Assembly (NCBI GenBank): GCA_030602145.1
Contig: JAUWAH010000004.1
Location: 1 to 16,930, forward strand
Length of the DNA: 16,930 bases
Direction: 5' to 3'
Origin: Desulfobulbus sp.
GTDB lineage: Bacteria > Desulfobacterota > Desulfobulbia > Desulfobulbales > Desulfobulbaceae
Numbering within the stretch: position 1 is the first letter of the stretch; each line of letters opens with the position of its first letter. Shown here in pieces: positions 9,090 to 16,812 of this stretch. The translations under genes and the position numbers were made by a program. The notes under the pieces are model-generated. The model searched no databases. It was not told where the DNA came from and worked only from the letters and a program-made list of their open reading frames with translations.

Positions 9090-10586
9090 TCAGTCGGGAT
9101 TCTCCGGGGCGACATCGACGAACCGCTCTTCGCGGACGGGCAGGAGGATGTCGGCCATCAGGCCTCCGTCGTCCGGGGCATTGGTACAATAAAGGCTGCC
9201 GCCGTGCTGCTCGATCACCTGTCGGGCAATGGCCAGGCCCAGGCCGACGCCACCGCTGTTGCGGTCCCTGGCCGCAGCCACCCGGAAGAACGGCTCGGTG
9301 AGGTGAGGGAGTTTGTCCTCCGGGACCCCGGAGCCGTGATCCCGGACCCGGATCACCGCCTGCCGCCCACCCGACTCCCCGGGCCTGGAAGACAAACCGA
9401 CCTCCACCCGGGTGGAGGGACGGGTGTAATGGGCGCCGTTGCGGAGAATGTTCTCAATGGCCTGGCGCAACTGTTCCCTGCACCCGCTCACCACCAGCGG
9501 TTCCAAGGTGTCCAGGCGGATGCCCCTGTCTCTGTCATGGTATTCGAAATCGACATCCCGGCCGATTTCCTCGAGCAGATCGGCCAGCGGCACCGCCTCG
9601 TGGTCGACCGCCGTAACTCCGCCCCGGTTCAGGGTCAGCAACTGGCCGATGAGCGCATTGAGCCGGTTGGCCTCTCGACCGATGCGGGCCAGGTTGCCGT
9701 CATCGTCGGAGGTCCGTTTTTTGGCCAGTTCCAGGGAGAGGCTGAGTCGCGTCAAGGGGGAGCGGAGTTCGTGGGAGATGTCGAGCAGCAATCGTTTCTG
9801 GGCATTGACCAGGCCCTCCATGCGCTCGGCCATGAGGTCGAAATCCCTTCCCAGGTCACCGATTTCGTTTCCCGGCTTGCCCAGACTGGCGCCGACCCGG
9901 GCGGAGAGGTCGCCTTCCGCAATCAGCCGACTGACCCGACGCAACCGGTCGAGCGGCGCGCTGAACGATCGGGCCAGGAGATAACAGATGATGGCGGCGA
10001 GTGGCAGGAAAACAAAAAAACGGACCCCGAGCAGGCGCCCGAGGAAGCGGAGGAACCCTTCTTCCTCGAATGGCGGGGGCGGGCCGGCGGCAAATCGTCC
10101 CGGTGGCGGGCGTGGCCCCGGCATTCCGGCCGGCGGCCCCAATATGTGCAGGCCAATGACCACATAGGGTTGACCCTCCGGAGCACGCAGGTTCTGGGCG
10201 ACGAGCAGTTTGCCCTCTTCTGCCGCGATGATTGGCTGCTTGTCCCGGTCGATTTCGGTCATTAATCGGACGACTGTCGGATCGTCGGTTGCCGGCACGA
10301 TCATGCCATCCACTCTGAGATAGAGCCGGGTGCGCATGGAGGACTCCACCTCATCCACATAGTCGGCAAGGGCTTGGTCGCCCCGGTGCTTGCGCATCAC
10401 ATACGCCGCCTGGCCCATCAGGGCCACGGAGCGGGCGATGTTGGCATGCAGCCGCTGGCGGAAGTCGTCGCGGAAGGTTTCGACCGAACGCCGGGAAAAG
10501 GAGTACACCACCAGGCCGGAAAGGAGGCCAGCCACCAGGAAGGTCAGGGAAAAGCTGAGAAAAAGGCGGGGGAAGATGGAGCGCAT
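9090..10586 (-). CDS. Sensor histidine kinase, CpxA-like
   Basis: This 498-residue inner-membrane kinase is the partner of the response regulator 18 nt upstream. TM1 spans about 8-30. The periplasmic region runs to about 187 and includes an unusually Pro/Gly-rich stretch (150-173). TM2 is 188-206, followed by a HAMP linker (about 207-260, with RLIAEGDLSARV). The H box, LLLDISHELRSPLTRL (266-281), has phospho-acceptor His272 and resembles CpxA. The N box is ENILRNGAHYT (378-388), G1 is DHGSG (416-420) and G2 is GGVGLGLA (445-452). It should autophosphorylate at His272 in response to an envelope signal and pass the phosphate to the regulator. No ribosome site is visible before the ATG at 10586, so coupling to the upstream gene is likely. 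The signal is unknown, and calling it CpxA itself would go too far. Confidence 0.92.
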   Translation of the reverse strand: MRSIFPRLFLSFSLTFLVAGLLSGLVVYSFSRRSVETFRDDFRQRLHANIARSVALMGQAAYVMRKHRGDQALADYVDEVESSMRTRLYLRVDGMIVPATDDPTVVRLMTEIDRDKQPIIAAEEGKLLVAQNLRAPEGQPYVVIGLHILGPPAGMPGPRPPPGRFAAGPPPPFEEEGFLRFLGRLLGVRFFVFLPLAAIICYLLARSFSAPLDRLRRVSRLIAEGDLSARVGASLGKPGNEIGDLGRDFDLMAERMEGLVNAQKRLLLDISHELRSPLTRLSLSLELAKKRTSDDDGNLARIGREANRLNALIGQLLTLNRGGVTAVDHEAVPLADLLEEIGRDVDFEYHDRDRGIRLDTLEPLVVSGCREQLRQAIENILRNGAHYTRPSTRVEVGLSSRPGESGGRQAVIRVRDHGSGVPEDKLPHLTEPFFRVAAARDRNSGGVGLGLAIARQVIEQHGGSLYCTNAPDDGGLMADILLPVREERFVDVAPENPD

Positions 10587-10604
10587 GGAGGATGTCTGGA
10601 CAGT

Positions 10605-11294
10605 TCAGGTCCGGATATAGAGGTAGCCGACACTGCGCACGGTCTTAATGCGTTCGATGTCGCCCACCATGTGACCAAGTTTCTTGCGCAGGCTGCTGAT
10701 ATGGACATCGACGCTGCGGTCGAACGGTTCCAGGTCGCGACCAAGAGCCTCCCTGGCCAGATCTTCCCGGCTGACCACCCTGCCGATCCGTTTGATCAGG
10801 GCGTGGAGCAGGGAGAATTCAACGGCGGTGAGAGGGACAGCCGTCTGGTCGCGAAACACGGACCTTGTCCCCACCTCGATGAGGAGGTCGTCAACCACGA
10901 GTTTGTTCGGCCCGGACAAGTGGGCGGCATAACCGTTTTCGCCCCGTCGCTGGATGGCACGGATGCGGGCCACCAGTTCACGGGGATCGAAGGGTTTGGG
11001 CAGGTAATCGTCGGCGCCCATTTCCAGGCCGACGATCCGGTCGACCGCCTCGCCACGGGCGGTCAGCATAAGTACCGGGATCCTCGAGGTCTGCCGAAGC
11101 TGTCGCAACAGATCGGTGCCGCTGCATCCGGGCAGCATGACATCAAGAATCAGGAAATCGTGGTCACCGGCGAGAGCGGCCGTCAAACCGGTCAGGCCGT
11201 CGTGGCTGGCCGATACCGTGAAGCCCTCCTGGCCGAGGTATTCGGCGAGCAGATCACAGAGTTCGGTATCGTCGTCGATGACAAGGATGCGCAT
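10605..11294 (-). CDS. OmpR/CpxR-family response regulator
   Basis: This 229-residue DNA-binding regulator is encoded just before its kinase. The receiver domain starts MRILVIDDDTE, with the acidic pocket at Asp7-Asp9, phospho-acceptor Asp51 in LILDVMLPG, Thr78 in MLTAR and Lys100 in LPKPF. The C-terminal winged helix (about 130-229) has RSVDVHISSLRKKLG and ends VRSVGYLYI, as in OmpR-type regulators. The frame stays open 23 codons further upstream. I chose the ATG at 11294 because it puts the first beta strand at the N-terminus and gives the usual length. The 251-nt gap up to prmA is the probable promoter region. It holds an AT-rich patch (TTAAATAATGTAAATC on the minus strand, near 11424-11409) but no pair of GTAAA boxes that would show CpxR-like autoregulation. 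Confidence 0.93.
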   Translation of the reverse strand: MRILVIDDDTELCDLLAEYLGQEGFTVSASHDGLTGLTAALAGDHDFLILDVMLPGCSGTDLLRQLRQTSRIPVLMLTARGEAVDRIVGLEMGADDYLPKPFDPRELVARIRAIQRRGENGYAAHLSGPNKLVVDDLLIEVGTRSVFRDQTAVPLTAVEFSLLHALIKRIGRVVSREDLAREALGRDLEPFDRSVDVHISSLRKKLGHMVGDIERIKTVRSVGYLYIRT

Positions 11295-11545
11295 TGTTCC
11301 GGTGAATGGACAGGTGGACGGAGGACGGGTGCCTCGCAGAAGAAAAGAGAGAGCCGCTATCACGGATTCAGGTCAACCTTACAGCGCTCCGGTCGGCATT
11401 GTCAGCCTGATTTACATTATTTAACACCCGCATCGGTGGCGGGCTGCAGTGCGATGTCGTCGGTTCGGATGATGTCGCAACGGATCGGGTTAAGACGGCG
11501 CGGGTGGCGACACCAAAGGAAGACGGGAGCAAAGAGGTGTCCTCC

Positions 11546-12463
11546 TCAGGAGCGCCGCAGCAACAGCGCCGCCCACTCCTCCTGCTGGAGGCGGGCAAGC
11601 GGTTGCAGGCCCAACCGCTGGTAGACCCGGACAATATTTTTCTCCTGATCCCCATGGAGGATGCCGGCCAGCACCAGATGACCTCCCGGCGCCGTCAAAC
11701 CGGCCAGGGATGCGGCCATCTCCACCAGGACATCGTGGACAATGTTGGCGCAGACCAGTGAAAACCCTTCCCGGATCTCGTTGAGCGGGGTGACGCTGAC
11801 CTCGATGGTGCCGGCGAGTCCGTTGTTGGCGACGTTCTCAGCTGCCACGGCGACTGCATCCGGGTCATTGTCGATGGCCACCACCCGCTGGGCGCCGAAC
11901 AGGGCTGCGGCCATGGCCAGAATGCCGGTCCCGGTGCCGACATCCAGGGCCTGTCGGTGGTGTCCACCGGTCATGCTCTCTTTGATCAGCGCCAGGGCCA
12001 TTCGGGTCGAGGCGTGCTGGCCGGTGCCGAAGGCCATGCCCGGGTCCAGTTCGATTACCCGTTCCTCGGGCGTCGGCTGGTAGGTCTCCCAGGAGGGCTT
12101 GATCACCAGGCCGGGGACGATGGCAAAGGGTTTGAAATACTGCTGCCAACTGGTGGCCCAGTCCTCGTCGGCCAGCACGGTGACGGTTGGCCGATCCGGG
12201 ATGCGCTCATAGAGCGCGAAGAGGCGGGTCATCTCGTCGAGCACCCGGCTGAGCAGTTCATCCGCGGTCGTGGCGGAGTTGTCGTTGGCAGCCAGGGGGA
12301 AAAAGCCGCTGACAAAGGCGCCGGTTTCGGTTTCCGGGCTCTGTTCGACACCGGCCTCGCTGAGCACCCCCATCAGGTCGGCGGCCGGCTCCAGGAGCGG
12401 CAGGGGACAGAACAGGGTGATCTTGAGCCACTGGCGTTTGCCGGGAGATTGTGCAGAGGTCAT
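11546..12463 (-). CDS. prmA: Ribosomal protein L11 methyltransferase
   Basis: PrmA methylates ribosomal protein L11 at several lysine and N-terminal amino groups using S-adenosylmethionine, in the cytosol. With the ATG at 12463 the product is 305 residues, against 293 in E. coli. The N-terminal substrate-binding part (1-125) is followed by the family signature DPGMAFGTGQHAST (140-153). The SAM-binding motif I is LDVGTGTGILAMAA (173-186), with AIDNDPDAV (196-204) after it and the active-site-like CANIVHDVL (238-246). The frame stays open 38 codons upstream, but that part has no family similarity. No clear ribosome site precedes either start. The gene appears monocistronic and is divergent from the HsdR_N-like gene. 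Confidence 0.94.
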   Translation of the reverse strand: MTSAQSPGKRQWLKITLFCPLPLLEPAADLMGVLSEAGVEQSPETETGAFVSGFFPLAANDNSATTADELLSRVLDEMTRLFALYERIPDRPTVTVLADEDWATSWQQYFKPFAIVPGLVIKPSWETYQPTPEERVIELDPGMAFGTGQHASTRMALALIKESMTGGHHRQALDVGTGTGILAMAAALFGAQRVVAIDNDPDAVAVAAENVANNGLAGTIEVSVTPLNEIREGFSLVCANIVHDVLVEMAASLAGLTAPGGHLVLAGILHGDQEKNIVRVYQRLGLQPLARLQQEEWAALLLRRS

Positions 12464-12811
12464 GGTCGGGTCGATCCGGTGATGAAGTTGAAAGTTGCCG
12501 GACGGTATGCCGGCCTGGGGACAAATCGTGGCACCATACCCGGATTGTGCGGCTGGAGCCAGCCTTTCCACGGCCATGCACGATCAAAGGGGCGGGATGG
12601 ATGGCGTCGGGGTGTCCAGAAGGAAAATGTGGATTGACAAAACGCGCAATCCACGATTACTTAACGCCTTACCGTTCGTTCCCCGTTGTGCCTTCCCGGC
12701 GCTGCGGCGGAAACATTGAGGAGCAGGACGCCGCAACAGCCCCGGCCACCGTGCAGTGCAGAGTTCTTCCCTTCCGGTTGTTTGTCCCCTTTTTCCAGGA
12801 TATTTTTTTTC
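12464..12811. other. Divergent intergenic region between prmA and the HsdR_N-like gene
   Basis: These 348 bp carry no gene I can support, although frames are open on both strands through it. Visible contents are a GC-rich half next to prmA with short imperfect repeats (GGTATG near 12506 and CATACC near 12535), the perfect inverted repeat with TTGACA at 12629-12654, and a pyrimidine-rich stretch that ends in eight T just before the plus-strand ATG at 12812. Both divergent genes should take their promoters from here. Confidence 0.7.
12629..12660 (+). promoter_or_regulatory. Perfect inverted repeat over a TTGACA box (candidate operator/promoter)
   Basis: GTGGATTG (12629-12636) and CAATCCAC (12647-12654) are exact reverse complements separated by 10 nt. 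A consensus -35 hexamer TTGACA (12634-12639) overlaps the left arm. The -10 region near 12656-12662 (ATTACT) is weak, matching three of six bases at 16-nt spacing. This is a good candidate for a repressor or activator site controlling the HsdR_N-like gene and the DAHP synthase gene. Confidence 0.45.
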
Positions 12812-13384
12812 ATGATCGACACGTCGGGACATCATATCGTCTACGGTGAACTCCGGGATTATCTCACTGGAGAGGTGCTGCCGGACACCGACGACGAGCG
12901 CATCCGTCAGGAGTTGGTCCGTCTGCTGGTCGAAGAGCTTGGCTATGCCAAGGAGGAACTGGAACCCCGGCTGACCATCGACACCTGCTACAACGACAGC
13001 CGGACCCGGACCCTGATCGAACTCACCGTCCGGATCGACGGTCGGCGGCTGTTCATTGTCCGCTACGGCCCCGGCTCCCTGGTCACCAGGGAAAAAGCGG
13101 CCATTGCCGCGGCCCGGCTCCTCGACCCGGAGTACCGCATTCCCCTGGCGGTGGTCACCAACGGCCGGGACGCGGAACTGCTGGAAACGGCGCGGGGCAA
13201 GGTCCTGGCCACCGGCATGGCCTCCATCCCCGACCGGCATCGAGCCGCAGCCCTTGTTCGGGAGTGCGAGTTCGAACCGTATGCCGATCCGGAAAAACGC
13301 GATCAGGCCCTGCGGATTCTCAACGTCTTTGATCAGGAGGTCTGCTGCTTCGGCACCAGTTGCCTGAAGGACGCAGCCCCCTGA
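12812..13384 (+). CDS. Small HsdR N-terminal-domain-like protein, apparently without nuclease motif
   Basis: This 190-residue cytosolic protein resembles the stand-alone HsdR_N_2-type proteins. Residues 18-50 (LTGEVLPDTDDERIRQELV, then LLVEELGY) match the pattern of the family's N-terminal helix. Residues 75-93 should form the core strands, and PLAVVTNGRDAELLET (111-126) matches the later conserved strand. The ExK of the PD-(D/E)XK nuclease core, expected near 80-90, is replaced by FIVRYGPG, so activity is doubtful. The C-terminus has Cys178, Cys179 and Cys184 (CCFGTSC). I chose the ATG at 12812, with AGGA 11 nt upstream, over an open frame reaching 42 codons further up. The DAHP synthase gene follows 67 nt later on the same strand. 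No restriction genes are adjacent. Its function is unknown. Confidence 0.72.
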   Translation: MIDTSGHHIVYGELRDYLTGEVLPDTDDERIRQELVRLLVEELGYAKEELEPRLTIDTCYNDSRTRTLIELTVRIDGRRLFIVRYGPGSLVTREKAAIAAARLLDPEYRIPLAVVTNGRDAELLETARGKVLATGMASIPDRHRAAALVRECEFEPYADPEKRDQALRILNVFDQEVCCFGTSCLKDAAP

Positions 13385-13451
13385 TCCCCTGCAAACCGTC
13401 GCTGCGCTCCTTCGCAGAGCCGACAGCGGCAGACGACAACCCTTTTCCCCG

Positions 13452-14810
13452 ATGACGACCATGAAGAACACACACACCTGGAGCAAGACAAGCTGGCACA
13501 CCTTCCCCGCCCTGCAGCAGCCCAACTGGCCGGACAAGGAACGCTACGACGAGATCATTCAGACCCTGTCGCTGCTGCCGCCACTGGTTTTTGCAGGGGA
13601 AATCAGGGATTTGAAGGCAATGCTGGCCAAGGCGGTCAGGGGCGAAGCCTTTCTGCTCCAGGGTGGCGACTGTTCCGAGGAATTCTCCCGCTGCACCGCC
13701 CCCAACATCCGCGAAACCCTCAAGGTCCTCCTGCAGATGGCGGTCATCCTCACCTACGCCGGCAACAAGCCGGTGGTCAAGGTCGGCCGGATCGCCGGCC
13801 AGTACGCCAAGCCCCGCTCCAGCGATACCGAGAAGATCGACGGGATTGAACTGCCCAGCTACCGTGGCGACATGGCCAACTCCGCCGAACCGATCCTGGA
13901 AGCGCGCATCCCCGATCCGGAACGGATGCTCAAGGGCTACCACATGTCGGCGGCCACCATGAACCTGCTGCGCGCCTTCACCCGCGGCGGCTTCAGCTCG
14001 CTGCATCGGGTCCAGGCCTGGAACCAGGAGTTCGTCAAGCAATCGCCCATGGGCCGCTCCTACGAACGCATGGCCAAGCAGATCAGCAACGCCCTCAAAT
14101 TCATGGAGACCATCGGCATCTCCACCGATATCCCCCAGATGAAGGAGGCGAGTTTCTACACCTCCCACGAGGCCCTGTTCCTGGGCTACGAACAAGCCCT
14201 GACCCGGGAGGATTCGGTGGCCGGCGGCTGGTACGACTGCTCCGCCCACATGCTGTGGATCGGCGACCGCACCCGCCAGATTGACGGCGCCCACATCGAA
14301 TTCTTACGTGGGGTGCGCAATCCGCTCGGCATGAAGATCGGTCCGAATTACGATGTCGACGACATCCTGACGATCATCGAGCGGCTCAATCCGGACAACG
14401 AGCCCGGCCGCATTACCCTGATCACCCGTTTTGGCTTCAAGGCAATCGACAAGCACCTGCCACCGCTGCTGCGGGCGATCAAGAAATCCGGCTATCATGT
14501 GCTGTGGACCTGCGACCCGATGCACGCCAACACCTTCAAGGCAGATTCCGGCCACAAGACCAGGGACTTCGACAATATCCTGTCCGAATTGCGCTGCTTT
14601 TTCGAACTCAACTGGGTGGAGGGCACGGTGCCGGGCGGCGTGCATTTCGAGCTGACCGGCGACGACGTCACCGAGTGCATCGGTGGCGCGCGCCAACTGT
14701 CCGATGCCCAATTGGGGCTGCGCTATCTGACCACCTGCGACCCGCGGCTCAATGCCGAGCAGGCCCTGGAAATGGCCTTCCAGATCGCGGAGATGATCCG
14801 CAGCAGCTAA
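13452..14810 (+). CDS. Class II 3-deoxy-7-phosphoheptulonate (DAHP) synthase
   Basis: The enzyme condenses phosphoenolpyruvate with erythrose 4-phosphate, the first step of the shikimate pathway. At 452 residues it is the class II (plant/Mycobacterium-like) form. The metal ligands of that class are all in place: Cys74 in GGDCSEEF, His358 in CDPMHAN, Glu400 in GVHFELTG and Asp430 in TTCDPRLN. Substrate-binding motifs include VKVGRIAGQYAKPRS (109-123) and NPLGMKIGP (290-298). I found no separate chorismate mutase or ACT domain. Two close ATGs exist (13452 and 13461), and neither has a clear ribosome site. It probably shares a transcript with the HsdR_N-like gene. Downstream it converges with ptsN, with only small GC-rich hairpins lacking T-tracts in the 67-nt gap. 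Confidence 0.95.
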   Translation: MTTMKNTHTWSKTSWHTFPALQQPNWPDKERYDEIIQTLSLLPPLVFAGEIRDLKAMLAKAVRGEAFLLQGGDCSEEFSRCTAPNIRETLKVLLQMAVILTYAGNKPVVKVGRIAGQYAKPRSSDTEKIDGIELPSYRGDMANSAEPILEARIPDPERMLKGYHMSAATMNLLRAFTRGGFSSLHRVQAWNQEFVKQSPMGRSYERMAKQISNALKFMETIGISTDIPQMKEASFYTSHEALFLGYEQALTREDSVAGGWYDCSAHMLWIGDRTRQIDGAHIEFLRGVRNPLGMKIGPNYDVDDILTIIERLNPDNEPGRITLITRFGFKAIDKHLPPLLRAIKKSGYHVLWTCDPMHANTFKADSGHKTRDFDNILSELRCFFELNWVEGTVPGGVHFELTGDDVTECIGGARQLSDAQLGLRYLTTCDPRLNAEQALEMAFQIAEMIRSS

Positions 14811-14877
14811 ACCGAACCGGGGAAGACGGGATCGGGGCACCGGGTGCAGCCGGTCGGAACACGGCCTGCGCCTCCGG

Positions 14878-15315
14878 TCAGGCTCCGAACAGGGCGACGA
14901 TCTGGTCGCGGGAGGTGCTGTCGAGCAGTTTTTGCCGATTGTCGGGCTGCTTGAGGATCGTGCTGACTGCGGCCAGGGTGCGCAGGTACTCCTGCGCCTT
15001 GCCGGCCGGGCTGAGGAGGAGGACAAAGAGATGCGCCGGGCGCTTGTCGATGGCGTTGAAGTCGATGCCGGTTCGGCTCCGGCCGAAACAGAGGACGATG
15101 TCATCGAGCCCCTCGATCTTGCCGTGGGGGATGGCCACGCCGTTGCCGACTCCGGTTGAGCCCACTGCCTCCCGTTCCAGGAGCACGGTGTAGAGGGTTT
15201 CCTCGGTGAACCGGCCGCAGACCGTGGCCGCCAGGCCGGCCAGTTCACGCAGAGCCGCCTCCTTGGTCGCGGCCTTCATATCCAGCAGGATGGCGTCGTT
15301 TCTGAGCCGGGGCAT
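14878..15315 (-). CDS. ptsN: PTS system nitrogen-regulatory EIIA (EIIA-Ntr)
   Basis: EIIA-Ntr is the last phospho-acceptor of the regulatory nitrogen PTS. In its two phosphorylation states it affects potassium transport, sigma-54-linked functions and stress responses. The 145-residue product has the EIIA fold, with the active histidine His64 in GNGVAIPHGKI, the DIVLCFGRS strand (72-80) and HLFVLLLSPAG (95-105). The N-terminus (MPRLRNDAILLDMKA) is several residues shorter than usual for the family. The ATG lies 6 nt after the rpoN stop with no Shine-Dalgarno, so coupling to rpoN is likely. In many proteobacteria hpf sits between rpoN and ptsN; it is absent here. Confidence 0.93.
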   Translation of the reverse strand: MPRLRNDAILLDMKAATKEAALRELAGLAATVCGRFTEETLYTVLLEREAVGSTGVGNGVAIPHGKIEGLDDIVLCFGRSRTGIDFNAIDKRPAHLFVLLLSPAGKAQEYLRTLAAVSTILKQPDNRQKLLDSTSRDQIVALFGA

Positions 15316-15321
15316 GGGGGG

Positions 15322-16773
15322 TCAGCGGGCTTGCCGCCGGTGCTTGACCGGGAGGATTTTAAGCTGTTCCCGGTACTTGGCAACGGTGCGCCGGGCAACG
15401 GTGATGTTCTCCTTGGCGAGCAGGTCGGAAATTTTGTTGTCGCTGAGCGGTTTGGTCGGGTTTTCGTTGTTGATCAACTGCCGAATGCGGGTCTTGATGG
15501 CCTCCGCAGCCACCGAGTCGCCGTCCGGCGTGGCCACCGCCGTGCTGAAGAAATACTTCAGTTCATAGATCCCCTGGGGGCAGTGCACATACTTGTTTGA
15601 TGTCACCCGGCTGACGGTCGACTCGTGCATGCCGATGTCCTCGGCCACATCCCGCAGGATCAGCGGCCTCATCGCCGCCGGCCCTGACTCGAAAAAATCC
15701 CGCTGGAATTTGAGCAGGCTTTCCATGACCCGGAAGATGGTGCGCTGCCGCTGTTCGATCGATTTGATGAACCATTCGGCATTGCGCTTGTTTTCGCGCA
15801 GATAACCCCGCGATTCCTGGGTCAGGGCTCCCTTTTGCTTGAGGAGCCGGTCGTATTCACCGGAGATTTGCAGGTTCGGCAGCCCTTCGTCGTTGAGTTG
15901 GATGACGAACTCGTCATCTATCTTATAGACGTAGACATCCGGCACCACATAGTTGATCTGTTCGTTGCTGAACTCGTTGCCCGGATAGGGGGTCAACTCC
16001 TGAATGATGGCCACCGCCTCGTGGACCTTCTTCAGCGGCGCGCCGGTCTCCCGGGCAAGCTGGGCGTAATTCCTCGTCTCCAGAAGCGGCATGTGCTGTT
16101 CGACGATCCGGTAGGGCAGGGTGTCGTAGTAGTCCAGCCGGTCAAGTTGCAGGAGCAGCGATTCTCGGATGTCGCGTGCACCGATGCCGGGGGGGTCAAG
16201 GCTCTGCACCAGGCGCAGGACGCCTTCGGCCTCATCGACGCTGCACTGGCCGAAGGCGCAGATATCTTCGATGGTGGCGTCAAGAAAGCCATGCTCGTCC
16301 AGATTGCAGACGATAAAGGTGGTCAGCTCCAGATCCTGTTCGCTGAGGTCGAGATGGGTCAGCTGCCACTGGAGGTAGGAGGACAGGCCCGGGGTGGCGG
16401 AGATGAAGTCGAACTGGGAGGGGGCGTCGGCCGGCGGCGTTTCGTGGGCGAAGGAGAGGTCGGAGTCGAAGGCATTGCTGTAATCCTCCCAATTGACTTC
16501 GGCCACGGTGGCCGGATCGTCGCCCTTGACCCGGTCGGTCACCGCGGTCTCGGCCTGATAGGTGTTCTCCTCCGCGTTCAGGGATTCGGGATTGCCGGGC
16601 TGCTCCAGCAGGCTCGGAGCCTCCTCCAGCATGGGATTCTGCTCGATCTCCGCCTGCAGGGCCTCGGTGAGTTCAAGGCGGCCGAGCTGCAGCAGCTTGA
16701 TCGCCTGCCGCAACTGGGGCGTCATCACCAATTTCTGGGCCAGTTTGAGGCTTTGTCTGAGTTCGAGGGCCAT
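15322..16773 (-). CDS. rpoN: RNA polymerase sigma-54 factor
   Basis: Sigma-54 directs RNA polymerase to -24/-12 promoters, where opening needs an ATP-driven enhancer-binding activator. The 483-residue product has all three regions. Region I (1-50) is Gln/Leu-rich, with SLKLAQKLVMTPQLRQAIKL at 8-27. An acidic, variable region II follows (about 50-120). The core-binding domain includes DPPGIGARDIRE (193-204). A helix-turn-helix lies at about 374-395 (DVAEDIGMHESTVSRVTSNK), and the RpoN box ARRTVAKYRE (460-469) contacts the -24 element. The start ATG at 16773 has no visible ribosome site. lptB ends 39 nt upstream and ptsN starts 6 nt downstream, the common lptB-rpoN-ptsN order. Confidence 0.97.
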   Translation of the reverse strand: MALELRQSLKLAQKLVMTPQLRQAIKLLQLGRLELTEALQAEIEQNPMLEEAPSLLEQPGNPESLNAEENTYQAETAVTDRVKGDDPATVAEVNWEDYSNAFDSDLSFAHETPPADAPSQFDFISATPGLSSYLQWQLTHLDLSEQDLELTTFIVCNLDEHGFLDATIEDICAFGQCSVDEAEGVLRLVQSLDPPGIGARDIRESLLLQLDRLDYYDTLPYRIVEQHMPLLETRNYAQLARETGAPLKKVHEAVAIIQELTPYPGNEFSNEQINYVVPDVYVYKIDDEFVIQLNDEGLPNLQISGEYDRLLKQKGALTQESRGYLRENKRNAEWFIKSIEQRQRTIFRVMESLLKFQRDFFESGPAAMRPLILRDVAEDIGMHESTVSRVTSNKYVHCPQGIYELKYFFSTAVATPDGDSVAAEAIKTRIRQLINNENPTKPLSDNKISDLLAKENITVARRTVAKYREQLKILPVKHRRQAR

Positions 16774-16812
16774 GGGGATAGGTCGCGGTCGTGGTCTGCG
16801 GTGCGCTGTTGC

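Noticed and set aside
11409..11445. CpxR box or terminator between prmA and the response regulator
   Set aside because: Only one GTAAA is present, without a second at the right spacing. The CCCGC/GCGGG stem has just 5 bp and no proper T run.
9069..11624. Two long plus-strand open frames opposite the two-component genes
   Set aside because: The minus strand encodes an unmistakable kinase and regulator. The plus-strand products are His/Gly/Arg/Gln-rich shadow translations.
12584..13537. Minus-strand open frame of 317 codons across the divergent region and the HsdR_N-like gene
   Set aside because: It overlaps the plus-strand gene and the start of DAHP synthase, and its product resembles nothing. 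The plus-strand frame has a family match.
14811..14877. Hairpins between the convergent DAHP synthase and ptsN genes as a bidirectional terminator
   Set aside because: ACCGG-N6-CCGGT and GCCTG-N10-CAGGC are only 5-bp stems and neither strand has a T-tract after them.
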